This document shows positions 29,935-40,543 of a stretch of DNA of 64,000 nt, in pieces; the first letter of the stretch is position 1, and each line of letters starts with the position of its first letter. The DNA is taken from assembly GCF_028751545.1 (NCBI RefSeq), contig NZ_CP071867.1, forward strand, positions 1,957,306 through 2,021,305. The letters are read 5' to 3'. Under the pieces are notes generated by a model that ran no database searches, had not been told where the DNA came from, and worked only from the letters and a program-made list of their open reading frames with translations. This DNA comes from Gilliamella sp. B3022. GTDB lineage: Bacteria; Pseudomonadota; Gammaproteobacteria; Enterobacterales; Orbaceae. Position numbers and translations under genes: made by a program.

Positions 29935-32517
29935 TTAACCAACAACAAGATTTAATAATTTACCAGGCACATAAATCACTTTTCGAATCGAAACATCAAC
30001 CAAATATTTTTGGATATTGGGTTCTTGTTTAGCTTGTTCTATGACCGAATCTTGATCCGCATTTGCTGGTACGGTAAATTTGCCGCGTACTTTACCATTG
30101 ATTTGTATCACAATGAGTTTTTCATCCTCAACCATTGCTGAATCATCTGCAACTGGCCATTGGCTATCATCAATGGATTGGCTGTGTCCTAACGCTTGCC
30201 ACATCACAAAACAAGCATGAGGCATCATAGGATAAAGTAAACGAACAATAGCATTTAACGCTTCGTTCATTAATGCACGATCTTGTTCAGATTCTTGAGG
30301 TGCTTTTTGCAAGCGATTCATAAATTCCATTACCGCCGCAATTGCAGTATTAAATGTTTGACGGCGACCAATGTCATCACTTACTTTGGCAATCGTTTTA
30401 TGTAATTCACGACGTAATGATTTCTGATTGTTGTCAAGTGAGGCAACATTAAGCTCTGCTGTTTGGCCTTTTTGTGCATGCTCATACACTAGACGCCATA
30501 CACGTTTAATGAAGCGATTGGCACCTTCAACACCTGATTCTTGCCATTCAAGGGTCATATCAGCAGGTGAGGCAAACATCATAAATAAGCGAACAGTATC
30601 TGCACCGTATTTTTCGACCATCTCTTGCGGGTCAATACCATTATTCTTGGATTTTGACATCTTTGTCATACCTGCATGCACAAGTTCATTACCTTTATTA
30701 TCAACAGCTTTAGCAATACGACCTTTTTCATCACGCTCAATGGTCACCTCTGTTGGTGATACCCAAATACGTTCATTCGTTGGACTGGTGTAATAAAATG
30801 CATCAGCTAATACCATGCCTTGGCAAAGTAAACGTTTGGCTGGTTCGTCAGATGTGACTAAACCAAAATCACGCATTAACTTATGAAAGAATCTGAAATA
30901 AAGAAGATGCATAATCGCATGCTCAATACCGCCTACATACTGATCGACAGGTAACCAATAATTCGCTGCTTTTTCATCTAACATGCCTTTGTCATAGTGA
31001 GGGCAAGTATAACGCGCGTAGTACCAAGATGATTCCATAAACGTGTCGAAAGTGTCGGTTTCGCGTAAGGCGGGTTGACCATTAACCATAGTTTTAGCCC
31101 AGTTAGGATCGGCTTTAATTGGGCTTGTGATACCATTCATTTCGACATCTTCTGGTAAGATAACAGGCAATTGATCTTCCGGTGTTGGAATCGTGGTGCC
31201 ATCTTCTAGAGTAACCATTGGAATTGGTGCACCCCAATAGCGTTGGCGTGAAACGCCCCAATCGCGTAAGCGATAATTGACTTTCCGAGTACCAATACCA
31301 AGAGCAGTTAGCTTATCTGCAATCGCATTGAATGCTTGCTCAAAATCAAGGCCATTAAATTCGCCAGAATTAAATAATTTACCATGTTCGGTATAAGCTT
31401 GCTTAGAAAGATCGGGTGCATTACCTTCTTGGTTCAAAATAACCGGTTTAATTGGTAGGTTATATTTAGTAGCAAATTCGTAATCACGCTCATCGTGCCC
31501 CGGTACTGCCATAACTGCACCAGTACCATACTCAATTAGTACAAAATTAGCGATCCAAACTGGCACTTTATTGCCAGTTAATGGATGAATGGCATAATAG
31601 CCCGTTGGCATACCTTTCTTTTCCATCGTCGCCATATCAGCTTCAGCAGTTTTAGTGTTTTTACATTCGGCAATAAATTCAGCAAGTTTAGCATCGCTTT
31701 GAGCGGCTAATTGTGCAAGAGGGTGTTCTGCTGCAACTGACACAAAACTTACGCCCATTAAAGTATCAGGACGGGTCGTATAAACACGTAATTTATCCGC
31801 ATAGTTTTCGACGGCGAAATCAAATTCAACGCCCTCTGAGCGCCCAATCCAATTACGTTGCATAGTCCTAACTTGTTCAGGCCAGCTTTCTAAGGTATCC
31901 AAATCATTAAGCAACTCTTCTGCATATGCCGTAATTTTGATAAACCATTGTGGTATCTCTTTACGTTCAACTGGGGTACTGCAACGCCAACAGCAACCTT
32001 CAATGACTTGTTCATTAGCAAGTACGGTTTGATCATTAGGACACCAGTTGACGGCAGACGTTTTTTTATAGACTAAACCTTTTTCATACAGCTTAGTAAA
32101 AAACCATTGTTCCCATTTATAATATTCAGGGCGGCAAGTCGTAACTTCGCGATCCCAATCATAACCAAAACCTAACAATTGTAACTGCTTTTTCATATAA
32201 GCAATATTTTCATAGGTCCATTTTGCTGGAGCAGTATTGTTCTTAACCGCTGCACCTTCAGCGGGTAAACCAAATGCATCCCAGCCAATTGGTTGCAATA
32301 CATTTTTGCCATTTAAGCGTTGATAACGTGAAATGGTATCGCCGATTGTGTAGTTACGAACATGACCAAGATGTAAACGCCCAGAAGGGTAAGGTAGCAT
32401 TGATAAACAGTAATATTTTTCTTTGGATGGATCTTCTGTAACGTGGAAAGTTTTATTTTCTAGCCAATGTTGTTGTACGGCGGCTTCTATTTCATCGGGG
32501 CGATATTGTTCTTGCAT
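29935..32517 (-). CDS. leuS: leucyl-tRNA synthetase
   Basis: Class I synthetase of 860 residues, the same length as E. coli LeuRS. The HIGH motif is HLGH (49-52) and KMSKS is at 619-623. A zinc-domain CWRC and the CP1 editing domain ([23 protein letters not shown]) are present. It is the first gene of the leuS-lptE-holA-nadD operon. About 200 bp of non-coding DNA separate it from the bamD terminator. Confidence 0.98.
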   Translation of the reverse strand: MQEQYRPDEIEAAVQQHWLENKTFHVTEDPSKEKYYCLSMLPYPSGRLHLGHVRNYTIGDTISRYQRLNGKNVLQPIGWDAFGLPAEGAAVKNNTAPAKWTYENIAYMKKQLQLLGFGYDWDREVTTCRPEYYKWEQWFFTKLYEKGLVYKKTSAVNWCPNDQTVLANEQVIEGCCWRCSTPVERKEIPQWFIKITAYAEELLNDLDTLESWPEQVRTMQRNWIGRSEGVEFDFAVENYADKLRVYTTRPDTLMGVSFVSVAAEHPLAQLAAQSDAKLAEFIAECKNTKTAEADMATMEKKGMPTGYYAIHPLTGNKVPVWIANFVLIEYGTGAVMAVPGHDERDYEFATKYNLPIKPVILNQEGNAPDLSKQAYTEHGKLFNSGEFNGLDFEQAFNAIADKLTALGIGTRKVNYRLRDWGVSRQRYWGAPIPMVTLEDGTTIPTPEDQLPVILPEDVEMNGITSPIKADPNWAKTMVNGQPALRETDTFDTFMESSWYYARYTCPHYDKGMLDEKAANYWLPVDQYVGGIEHAIMHLLYFRFFHKLMRDFGLVTSDEPAKRLLCQGMVLADAFYYTSPTNERIWVSPTEVTIERDEKGRIAKAVDNKGNELVHAGMTKMSKSKNNGIDPQEMVEKYGADTVRLFMMFASPADMTLEWQESGVEGANRFIKRVWRLVYEHAQKGQTAELNVASLDNNQKSLRRELHKTIAKVSDDIGRRQTFNTAIAAVMEFMNRLQKAPQESEQDRALMNEALNAIVRLLYPMMPHACFVMWQALGHSQSIDDSQWPVADDSAMVEDEKLIVIQINGKVRGKFTVPANADQDSVIEQAKQEPNIQKYLVDVSIRKVIYVPGKLLNLVVG

Positions 32518-32706
32518 GACGAATTAATGTCCTATCTATTATTGCTAATAAAAATAATTTGCTAATTGTATTGGTTATTGTAGTGTTTTACAAACGTTAT
32601 ATGCATGGTTTGTCTGAATTGTTAAGCAAAAAGAAGAAGGGGCAGTTGACTAAAAGCATTAACTGATAGAAATGAATAATCTACATATAATGGTTTTTCA
32701 GATTAT

Positions 32707-32742
32707 GGCAAAAATAATAAGCGGAGTTGATCTCCGCTTATT
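32707..32742 (-). terminator. rho-independent terminator after bamD
   Basis: An 11-bp perfect stem (plus-strand 32716-32726, AATAAGCGGAG, with 32732-32742, CTCCGCTTATT) and a 5-nt loop. Read on the minus strand it is followed by TATTTTTG, so it is oriented to stop bamD transcription, 6 bp past the stop codon. Confidence 0.85.
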
Positions 32743-32747
32743 AAGTT

Positions 32748-33542
32748 TTAACCGCCATTAAATACACTGGTCAATCTCGATAATAATGATTTTTGCTCTT
32801 CTTTAGGCATATTTTCAAAATTCGCTTGAATTAACTCATCGACTTTTTGGGTTTCGTTAGCTAAGCCCAATTCATTATAAGCATTGCGCATCAATAAAAG
32901 TGCTTTTTTCGTTGAGTCTGTGTCAGGAAATAACGATATCATTCGGCTTACCCGATTAATTACTGCAACGTAAGCACCACGTTTAGTGTAATACTCTGCA
33001 ATTTTTAATTGGTACCGAGATAATCTATTTTTCAGATAGATCAGACGTTTCTGGGCATCAGCAGCGTAAGGACTGTCTGGAAAACTTGAAACAAGATAGG
33101 TAAAATCCTTGAACGCAGCCATAGCAAAATCAGGATCTCTATCGGAACGATCGACGTTAAACCAACCTTGGATAGTATTATCATCTTGTGCCATGTTAGT
33201 GATACCGCGCATGTAGATAATCCAATCTATATTGGGATGAGTTGGATTCAATTTTAAAAATCGGTCAATTGATGCAATAGTCAATGGAAAATCACCGGAT
33301 TTATAATAGGCATAAATTAAGTCAAGCTGTACTTGTTGTGAATAAGGACCAAATGGATAGTTCTTATCGATTGTCTCTAATATGGTAATACTGGATTTTA
33401 TGTTACCACTTTCGAGTTCACTTCGAGCTTTGTTATGTAGATCTAATTCTGATACATTTTCAACATCTGGCTTAGAAGAAGTACAGCCAATTAGCATGCT
33501 AGCTAAAGTGATTGCTAATAAAGTGTGTAAACGTAGTTTCAT
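32748..33542 (-). CDS. bamD: outer membrane assembly lipoprotein BamD
   Basis: Essential TPR lipoprotein of the BAM complex, 264 residues. The signal peptide has a lipobox with Cys20 (MLIGC). Five TPR-like repeats follow (for example YPFGPYSQQVQLDLIYAYYKSGDF and YMRGITNM). It is divergent from rluD, as in E. coli, with about 90 bp between the starts. A TATAAT at 33591-33596 in that gap could serve rluD. Confidence 0.96.
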   Translation of the reverse strand: MKLRLHTLLAITLASMLIGCTSSKPDVENVSELDLHNKARSELESGNIKSSITILETIDKNYPFGPYSQQVQLDLIYAYYKSGDFPLTIASIDRFLKLNPTHPNIDWIIYMRGITNMAQDDNTIQGWFNVDRSDRDPDFAMAAFKDFTYLVSSFPDSPYAADAQKRLIYLKNRLSRYQLKIAEYYTKRGAYVAVINRVSRMISLFPDTDSTKKALLLMRNAYNELGLANETQKVDELIQANFENMPKEEQKSLLSRLTSVFNGG

Positions 33543-33634
33543 TCGGTTTTCAGTCCAAATTTAATTAAACATTAAAGGCAATGATTGGTATATAATACTC
33601 TAAATCCTAACAGCTTAAAATAGATAAATTACAC

Positions 33635-34609
33635 ATGCACGAGTTAAAATTATCGACCGAAATTGAACACACCCAGCTAGGAATGCGCTTAGATCAAGCG
33701 TTATCAGAACTTTTCCCTGATTACTCAAGATCGAGAATTAAAGATTGGATCGTTAATAATAAAGTTACAGTCAACAATATCATTGTCAATAAACCGAAAG
33801 AACGTGTTCTTGGTGGTGAAAAAATATGCATAAACGCTGAAATTGAGGAAGAAACTTATCATCAGCCAGAAGATATCAAACTTAATATTGTTTATGAAGA
33901 TGATGATATTTTAGTGATTAATAAGCCTCGAGATTTGGTTGTGCATCCGGGCGCAGGTAACCCCAATGGCACTGTATTAAATGCTTTATTGCATTATTAC
34001 CCAGAAATATCGCGTGTACCACGTGCGGGTATTGTTCATCGATTAGATAAAGACACAACTGGTTTAATGGTTGTCGCAAAAACAATTGTAGCCCAAACGC
34101 ATTTAGTTGAATCATTACAACTGCGCGAAATCACCCGTGAATATGAAGCAGTAGCAATGGGAATTATTACCGCAGGAGGCACAGTTGATCAACCGATCAC
34201 ACGGCATCCCACTAAACGAACACATATGGCGGTATTCCCGACAGGTAAACCTGCGGTAACACATTATCGAGTAATGGAAAGATATCGATTACATACGCGT
34301 TTACGCTTACGTTTAGAAACCGGGCGAACTCACCAAATCCGTGTGCATATGTCACATATAGCACATCCACTGGTTGGTGATCCATTATATGGAGGACGTC
34401 CGAGACCGCCAAAAGGTGCCAATGAATCGTTGATTCAAAACTTACGTAATTTTGATCGGCAAGCACTGCATGCTACTATGTTACGTCTATTCCATCCTGT
34501 TACAGGTGAACAGATGGAGTGGCATGCGCCTCTTCCTGAAGATATGCAAAACTTAATTCTAGCATTACAGGAAGATACTGAACTTCACAAAGATGAACTG
34601 GATTGGTAA
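33635..34609 (+). CDS. rluD: 23S rRNA pseudouridine(1911/1915/1917) synthase RluD
   Basis: 324-residue enzyme that modifies helix 69 of 23S rRNA. An N-terminal S4 RNA-binding domain (QLGMRLDQALSELFPDYSRSRIK) precedes the catalytic domain with Asp138 in HRLDKDTTGL. The motif RTHQIRVHMSHI is also conserved. It is followed 5 bp later by pgeF, matching the E. coli rluD-yfiH operon. Confidence 0.97.
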   Translation: MHELKLSTEIEHTQLGMRLDQALSELFPDYSRSRIKDWIVNNKVTVNNIIVNKPKERVLGGEKICINAEIEEETYHQPEDIKLNIVYEDDDILVINKPRDLVVHPGAGNPNGTVLNALLHYYPEISRVPRAGIVHRLDKDTTGLMVVAKTIVAQTHLVESLQLREITREYEAVAMGIITAGGTVDQPITRHPTKRTHMAVFPTGKPAVTHYRVMERYRLHTRLRLRLETGRTHQIRVHMSHIAHPLVGDPLYGGRPRPPKGANESLIQNLRNFDRQALHATMLRLFHPVTGEQMEWHAPLPEDMQNLILALQEDTELHKDELDW

Positions 34610-34614
34610 CCAAG

Positions 34615-35385
34615 ATGATCAAATCGATTTACCCTTATTGGACTGCACCTAAAAATATTCATGCGTTTACTACAACCAGAACTGGTGGTGTCAGTTTAGC
34701 GCCATTTGCCAGTTTAAATTTGGGTAATCGTACTGATGATAATTTAGAGCATGTTGCTGAAAATCGCAAACGTATCATTCGCGCCCAGCAGATACCAAGT
34801 GAACCTTATTGGCTTACTCAAACGCATAGCACTACAGCATTGGATATTTCACAAATTACTCTACAAGCGCCAACAGGCATGATAAATACTCATCGAACAT
34901 TTGAAGCCGATGCTTCTTATACTCATCAACCAAAGCAAGTTAGTGTCGTGCTAACAGCGGACTGTATGCCTGTATTATTTTGTTCGATAAAAGGGGATGA
35001 AGTTGCTGCTGCACATGCGGGTTGGCGAGGGTTATGTTATGGTATTTTAGAAGAAACGGTTAAAAAATTTGCGTGCCCAACCAATGAAATATTAGCTTGG
35101 ATGGGACCCGCCATCAGTGTAAAAAAATTTGAGGTAGGTGTTGAAGTCAAACATCAATTTGAAAAAATCGATTCTAACGCTAAGCTGGCTTTCACTTTAA
35201 TTAATCCAACTGAGAAAAAATATCTGGCTGATTTGTATCTAATAGCCAAACAACGTCTGCAAGCTATGGGAGTTGTTAATGTGTTTGGTGGTGACTACTG
35301 CACCTACACTGAACAAGATAAATTTTTTTCATATCGTCGTGAAAATAAGACGGGTCGAATGGCATCGATGATTTGGTTTGACTGA
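34615..35385 (+). CDS. pgeF: peptidoglycan editing factor / multicopper-like purine nucleoside phosphorylase (YfiH)
   Basis: 257-residue DUF152 protein. The zinc-site residues of the family are visible in TQTHSTT, TADCMPVLF and AAHAGWRGL. In E. coli YfiH removes incorrectly incorporated L-Ser from peptidoglycan precursors; related LACC1-type proteins act on purine nucleosides. The frame extends to a TTG inside rluD (34603), but the ATG at 34615 right after the rluD stop is the family start. Confidence 0.93.
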   Translation: MIKSIYPYWTAPKNIHAFTTTRTGGVSLAPFASLNLGNRTDDNLEHVAENRKRIIRAQQIPSEPYWLTQTHSTTALDISQITLQAPTGMINTHRTFEADASYTHQPKQVSVVLTADCMPVLFCSIKGDEVAAAHAGWRGLCYGILEETVKKFACPTNEILAWMGPAISVKKFEVGVEVKHQFEKIDSNAKLAFTLINPTEKKYLADLYLIAKQRLQAMGVVNVFGGDYCTYTEQDKFFSYRRENKTGRMASMIWFD

Positions 35386-35685
35386 ACCGTAAAGTAGGAT
35401 GCTACATAAAAATACGATCTAGCATTTATAGCATAATCTAATTTCAATTGAAATCAATAAGAAATATTGACCTATTGAATATTGCAAATCCGATTTTGCT
35501 GGATTTAGGCTATGATATTGTGAATATGCTCAATCATGTCCGAGTCAAAATCGTTTATTAAAGCTTTATAACATTTAAAAAATGAAATTTAACCAAAACC
35601 AAAACCAAAAGATCCATCTGATAGAAACAAAGTCTATTTAGAATCTGACTTGTTGCTGAAAAATGAAATTTAAGGGATAAAAATA

Positions 35686-35725
35686 AAATGAAGCGGTATA
35701 GACTCCTGAATATTTTTTACAAATT
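35686..35725 (+). repeat. dispersed 40-bp repeat, copy A
   Basis: Matches 46831-46870 at about 34 of 40 positions in the same orientation, with an identical 13-bp core GGTATAGACTCCT followed by a T-rich tract and ACAA. No coding role. The two copies lie on either side of the proP-vgrG-effector-tannase region. Confidence 0.7.
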
Positions 35726-35739
35726 GTTCGTGATGGTTT

Positions 35740-35768
35740 ATTAAGGCTTTTGCAATAAAAGCCTTAAT
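35740..35768. terminator. terminator-like hairpin downstream of proP
   Basis: Twelve perfect base pairs, loop GCAAT, 54 bp beyond the proP stop on the minus strand. No T-run follows on either strand, so it may be a transcript-end stabiliser or mobile-element remnant rather than an intrinsic terminator. Confidence 0.45.
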
Positions 35769-35822
35769 TAGAAAAGATATCCATATGATAAAAAACAAAT
35801 TCAAGCTGAAACAAGCAAAACT

Positions 35823-37328
35823 TCAATCTAATTTTGGATGTTGATCGACTAAATCTTGCCGCTGTTCCTGCAGATTTTCGATTTGTTCATCGATATCTTC
35901 CACTTTTTGCTCGATGGAATCAAAGTGATTCGATAAGATCTCTTTTGCTTCAGAACGATCTGATGCCGCAGGCGTTGCACCTCGTAGTGGTTGATTGGCG
36001 GTTTCTCTCATTTTTATACCAGTAAGCAATCCTATTAATGCAACAATCATTAAGTAATAAGCGGGCATGTAGAGGTTATTTGTCTCTTCCACTAACCAAG
36101 CGGCAACAGTTGGTGTTGCGCCAGCAATCAACACTGAAACATTAAATGAGATAGCCAAGGCACTGTAACGGATATTGGTTGGAAAGATGGCTGGTAAAAT
36201 TGATGCCATTACTCCTGTAAAACAGTTTAGCAAAACCGCCAATATCAATAATCCTAAAAAAATAAGGCCAATCACATCACTGTTAATCATTACAAAGGCA
36301 GGATAGGAAAGAAGAAGTAATCCAAGACTTCCTCCTATTATAAAGGGTCTACGTCCTATTTTATCACTAATTAACCCTATCATTGGTTGTACAAATAACA
36401 TGCCAATCATAATAGCAATAATTATTAATACTCCATGATCAGTATGATAATTTAAATTGTGTGATAAGTAACTTGGCATATAGGTTAGAAGCATGTAATA
36501 GGTGACATTAGTCACAATAACTAATCCAACACAAACAAATAAACTTTTCCAATACTGAGTAATGATTTTTTTGAAAGTCATTTTAGGTGGATTTGCGACA
36601 TGGGTTTGTTCGTTTTTATCCATTGAATCAGTATGTTGTACAAATGCTGGCGTTTCTTCTAATGCATGGCGTAAATATAGACCAATTAGCCCTAATGGCA
36701 GAGCAAATAAAAATGGGATCCGCCATCCCCAGTATTGGAAGTTAGCATCACTGAGGAGAGTTGATAATAGCACTACTAAGCCAGCGCCCACTAGAAACCC
36801 TGCAATAGAGCCAAAATCCAGCCAACTGCCCATAAATCCTCGTTTACGGTCTGGCGAGTACTCAGCCACAAAAATGGCTGCACCAGAATATTCACCGCCA
36901 ATCGAAAAGCCTTGTGCTAATTTAGCTAACAATAATAATATTGGTGCGGTAATACCAATTGATGCATAGGAAGGAATCAACCCAATACAAAATGTACTTA
37001 ATGACATGATAATGATGGTGATAGAAAGTACTTTTTGGCGACCAAATTTATCGCCTAATATGCCAAATACTAATCCCCCCAATGGTCGAACTAAAAAAGG
37101 CACCGAGAAAGTTGCTAATGCAGCAACCACTTGTACATTTGGTGAAGCATTAGGAAAAAAAACTTGTCCTAATACATAAGCTAAAAAGCCATAAACACCA
37201 AAATCAAACCATTCCATTGCGTTACCAAGTGCTGCTGCAATGATGGCTTTTTTTAATTTGCTGTCATCAATAATAGTTATGTCATTTATGTTCAATGGGT
37301 GATTTTTCGGTTTTATAGTTTTCTTCAT
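35823..37328 (-). CDS. proP: proline/betaine osmosensing MFS transporter ProP
   Basis: Twelve-TM major facilitator symporter of 501 residues, closely similar to E. coli ProP (ALGNAMEWFDFGVYGF; GEYSGAAIFVAEYSPDRKRGFMGSW; NVTYYMLLTYMPSYL). It imports proline, glycine betaine and other osmolytes with protons. The cytoplasmic C-terminal coiled coil used for osmosensing is kept (EAKEILSNHFDSIEQKVED and on). The frame opens at 37385, but an AAAGGCGG site sits before the ATG at 37328, where family similarity begins. Confidence 0.93.
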   Translation of the reverse strand: MKKTIKPKNHPLNINDITIIDDSKLKKAIIAAALGNAMEWFDFGVYGFLAYVLGQVFFPNASPNVQVVAALATFSVPFLVRPLGGLVFGILGDKFGRQKVLSITIIIMSLSTFCIGLIPSYASIGITAPILLLLAKLAQGFSIGGEYSGAAIFVAEYSPDRKRGFMGSWLDFGSIAGFLVGAGLVVLLSTLLSDANFQYWGWRIPFLFALPLGLIGLYLRHALEETPAFVQHTDSMDKNEQTHVANPPKMTFKKIITQYWKSLFVCVGLVIVTNVTYYMLLTYMPSYLSHNLNYHTDHGVLIIIAIMIGMLFVQPMIGLISDKIGRRPFIIGGSLGLLLLSYPAFVMINSDVIGLIFLGLLILAVLLNCFTGVMASILPAIFPTNIRYSALAISFNVSVLIAGATPTVAAWLVEETNNLYMPAYYLMIVALIGLLTGIKMRETANQPLRGATPAASDRSEAKEILSNHFDSIEQKVEDIDEQIENLQEQRQDLVDQHPKLD

Positions 37329-37837
37329 AAAATACCGCCTTTCTTCATACAATAAATGAAACAGAGTGAATTGGTTGCTAATCAATAACTATCTAATAAA
37401 ATTTAAATTATTTATTAACTGCGTGGTATTCATTTAAATATTTTTGATGAAAAATTAAGCAAAGATAAAAAGAGGATATTAAAAAGCAAAATTGATGTTT
37501 TGTTGATGCATTTTAAATTAACTGAATCTCGACAAAACCATCCCTTTTCATAAAAATTAGGTGCTGATTATAGCAAAATGCCCCAATTATGTAAAATGCA
37601 CACAATTAACAGTTTAATTTTTTTATTAAATTATTAACCTGTATTTATTCATAAACGTTACAGTTAGACAATCATGTAAATGACTGATTGCTAGTCATTT
37701 GGCGATTGAAAAATGATCTATAAAGAAGTATTTTATAGCCTAGCTTAATAATTATGATCAATTGTTTACATCACTAATATGTAGTTCAAAATAGCAAAAT
37801 TGTTTTTGCCGTGCACATGAAATATATCGAGGATAAC
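37329..37837. other. divergent intergenic region between proP and vgrG
   Basis: About 500 bp with no gene. It must hold the promoters of proP (minus) and vgrG (plus). A perfect 8-bp hairpin AAATGACT/AGTCATTT with a 7-nt loop lies at 37678-37700. Composition is very AT-rich, in contrast to the vgrG coding region that follows. Confidence 0.4.
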
Positions 37838-40531
37838 ATGGATAAAGGATTAACCCATCTGATCAATCCATTGGAAAATGGTTTAAGTCATGGTTTAAAA
37901 CATGGATTAAAGCGCAGTCTGAAGAAAGGCACCGCCCATAATCGCTATACCTTAACTGTCGATGGTCAAAGCGCGCCGATTTCGGTTTTACAGGTTGCCG
38001 GCAATGAACAACTTAACCAGCCCTGGCATTACACCATCACCTTTACCAGCCCACATCCACATCTGGATGCGGAATCGTTTCTCAATCAAAAAGCCTGGTT
38101 TCGTTTCAATCCTGTTCATGCCGATTTGACCTCTTTGGCATTGGGTGCCTCAGACTTACTGAACGCCAGCACCCCATTTGATGCATTGCACGAATTAAAA
38201 CCCTCCGAGTCGTCGGTCAATCCTCAAAGCGCGACAGCGCCCTTAAACGGGTTAAAGCAAAACACGCCACTCAATTCATTGAACGCCTTATTCTCACAAG
38301 GTGCATCACGTACGCTCTATGGCGTGATAACCACATTTGGACAGTTATCGGTCAGTCACGACGAGGTCCGCTATCAGGTGGTCTTATCCTCACCATTGGC
38401 AAGACTGGGGTTAAGTCACAATTATGCCATTTTTCAGAAACAAAGCGTGATAAGTGTGGTTGAAGAAGTCCTGCGCAGTCATGGCTATACGGGGGTGGAT
38501 TATCGTCTGGAATTAAACCATCACTATCCGGAGCGAGAATTCATCACGCAATGGCAGGAAAGTGACCTGGCATTCATTCAACGACTGCTGGCGGATGTGG
38601 GGGTGTATTTCCGGTTTGAAACGCATGGCGAGCATCATTGTGATGTGATGGTCATCAGTGATAACGAGCAGGGGTATGGGCAGGCGTCGGATATCCGTTA
38701 CCAACCGCCCAGTGGCACCCTGGATGGTGGACGGGAAAGTGTCTGGGACATCACCTTGCGCAGTCAGGTCGTCGAATCCTCGGTTAAGGTGCAGGATTAT
38801 AACTACCGCGATGCCAACGCCAGTTTCGTTGGTGAAGTCAACAGCCAACCGAAAGACACCACCACTTATGGCACCGATTACCGTTATGATGAGCATTACA
38901 AAGGTCTGACCACACACGGTCAGGCAGAGAAAGACGGGGAAGAGGAAGATAGCAACAACAATAACGACAATAACAACAATTATCACAATAGCAATGACAA
39001 TGACAATGACAAGAGCCATCATAACAGCGACAATCCTTACGACAATGCGGTGGAAAGTGGTAACTGGTATGCGCGAATACGTCATGAACACGCCATCAGT
39101 CAACAAACTATCATCCACGGGAAAAGCAATCATGCCAATCTGACACCGGGTCAACGCATACAGATTAACGGTAGTCCATGGATGGACATTGATGAGGGCG
39201 TCCTAATATTAAGTGTGGAAGGGCAAGGCAACCGCACCGAAGCTTACGAACTGCGTTTTACCGCCATACCGTATCACGCCTTAAAACCTTACCGACCGGC
39301 ACCGCTGCCGGCGCCGACGGTGCACGGCACCCTGCCGGCACGGGTAAGCAGTCCGGATAATGACACTTACGGTTACATTGATACACAGGGTCGTTATCGG
39401 GTTAAATTTAACTTTGACTTAAAAGCGTGGAAAAACGGGGAAGAGAGCCTATGGTTAAGACTGGCCAGACCGTATGCCGGCAGCACCTATGGCATTCACT
39501 TTCCGCTCATTGACGGCACGCAAGTGGCGGTCGCCTTCACCAACGGCAATCCGGACCGACCGTATATCGCCCATGCCCTGCACGACAGTGCGCACCCTGA
39601 CCTGGTGACCACGATAAACAAACACCGCAATGTGATTCGCACCCCCACCAATAACAAACTGCGCATGGAAGACAAACGGGGGCAGGAGCACATCAAGCTG
39701 GCGACCGAATACGGCAAAACGCAACTCAATCTGGGACACTTAGTCAACCAAAAAAAAGCGTTACGGGGTGAAGGGTTTGAACTGCGCACCGATGAATGGG
39801 GGGCGATAGCGGCTGAAAAAGGCTTATACCTGACGACACAAACCGAGCCCAAAGCGCAAGGTCAGCAACTGGATATGCAAGGCGCCATTACCCAGCTGGA
39901 AAATGCCTTATCGATAGCCAAAGCGCTGCAACAGGCTGCCAATCAATGCGACGCACACGGTGCTGACACCGCCAGTCAGGACCAGCTTAAAGCAGCGTTA
40001 ACGACGCTCACTGAAAGTGGCATCTTAGCTTATGCACAGGCAGGCATTGCGTTAACCAGTCCGGAAAATATCCAACTGTCCTCGAGTAACAGTATTTCCT
40101 TAACCAGTGAACACCAAACCGACATCCATGCCCTGAAAAACATCACAGTCACATCCGGTGAAGCCATAGGCTTATTTGCCCACAAATCGGGGATGAAGGT
40201 CTTTGCCAACCAAGGGGATATTGACATACAAGCGCAAAATGCCAACTTGAATATGGCGGCTCAACAAGATATCAAAATCGACAGTGTGGACGGTGAACTC
40301 ACCCTCACAGCAAGCGAAGAGCTGACGTTAATGTGTGGTGGCTCTTTTATCAAAATCAGCCGTGAAGGCATTGAGCTGGGCACAGCGGATAATGTGTATA
40401 TAAAAAGCAATGCTCTGCAAAAAATGGGACCGGCAAGTATTGATAGTGACAAATTAAAATTTACATCCAGTGATATTGATGTAGCACTTATGCGTTTAAT
40501 CAATAGTGATGTTATCAATTTTTCAGGATAA
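37838..40531 (+). CDS. vgrG: type VI secretion tip protein VgrG
   Basis: T6SS spike protein of 897 residues from the ATG at 37838, which has GAGG 5 bp upstream; the frame opens at GTG 37811. The order is a Lys/His-rich N-terminal extension (about 1-30), the gp27-like Rhs/Vgr domain (YTLTVDGQSAPISVLQVAG on), the gp5-like OB fold (GYIDTQGRYRVKFNFDL; WLRLARPYAGSTYGIHF) and a C-terminal DUF2345 beta-helix. An Asn/Asp/His-rich low-complexity insert sits near residues 367-400 (bases 38939-39035). The gene is visibly richer in G and C than its neighbours, suggesting transfer. No T6SS structural genes are in the window, so this is an orphan vgrG module. Confidence 0.95.
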   Translation: MDKGLTHLINPLENGLSHGLKHGLKRSLKKGTAHNRYTLTVDGQSAPISVLQVAGNEQLNQPWHYTITFTSPHPHLDAESFLNQKAWFRFNPVHADLTSLALGASDLLNASTPFDALHELKPSESSVNPQSATAPLNGLKQNTPLNSLNALFSQGASRTLYGVITTFGQLSVSHDEVRYQVVLSSPLARLGLSHNYAIFQKQSVISVVEEVLRSHGYTGVDYRLELNHHYPEREFITQWQESDLAFIQRLLADVGVYFRFETHGEHHCDVMVISDNEQGYGQASDIRYQPPSGTLDGGRESVWDITLRSQVVESSVKVQDYNYRDANASFVGEVNSQPKDTTTYGTDYRYDEHYKGLTTHGQAEKDGEEEDSNNNNDNNNNYHNSNDNDNDKSHHNSDNPYDNAVESGNWYARIRHEHAISQQTIIHGKSNHANLTPGQRIQINGSPWMDIDEGVLILSVEGQGNRTEAYELRFTAIPYHALKPYRPAPLPAPTVHGTLPARVSSPDNDTYGYIDTQGRYRVKFNFDLKAWKNGEESLWLRLARPYAGSTYGIHFPLIDGTQVAVAFTNGNPDRPYIAHALHDSAHPDLVTTINKHRNVIRTPTNNKLRMEDKRGQEHIKLATEYGKTQLNLGHLVNQKKALRGEGFELRTDEWGAIAAEKGLYLTTQTEPKAQGQQLDMQGAITQLENALSIAKALQQAANQCDAHGADTASQDQLKAALTTLTESGILAYAQAGIALTSPENIQLSSSNSISLTSEHQTDIHALKNITVTSGEAIGLFAHKSGMKVFANQGDIDIQAQNANLNMAAQQDIKIDSVDGELTLTASEELTLMCGGSFIKISREGIELGTADNVYIKSNALQKMGPASIDSDKLKFTSSDIDVALMRLINSDVINFSG

Positions 40532-40543
40532 AAGGAATCAACC

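Larger units (their letters stand above)
35386..35822. other. intergenic region with repeat copy A and a perfect hairpin
   Basis: About 440 bp without a gene between pgeF and the proP stop. A weak inverted repeat lies just after pgeF (ATGCTA/TAGCAT around 35399-35425). Copy A of a dispersed 40-bp repeat is at 35686-35725. A 12-bp perfect hairpin with a 5-nt loop is at 35740-35768 (ATTAAGGCTTTT/AAAAGCCTTAAT). Neither strand has a clear T-run after that hairpin. The region could be a scar of a mobile element. Confidence 0.5.

Noticed and set aside
36562-36969. Plus-strand open frame of 135 codons inside proP
   Set aside because: Antisense to conserved transmembrane segments of ProP; no independent support.
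38939-39035. Repetitive CAA/AAC/GAC tract as a CRISPR-like or satellite repeat
   Set aside because: It is in frame within vgrG, has no spacer structure, and is explained as a low-complexity protein insert.
38513-39154. Long minus-strand open frame (213 codons) inside vgrG
   Set aside because: It is fully antisense to the well-supported vgrG. Its Val/Ile-rich repeats are just the complement of the Asn/Asp-rich insert. No ribosome site or family resemblance.
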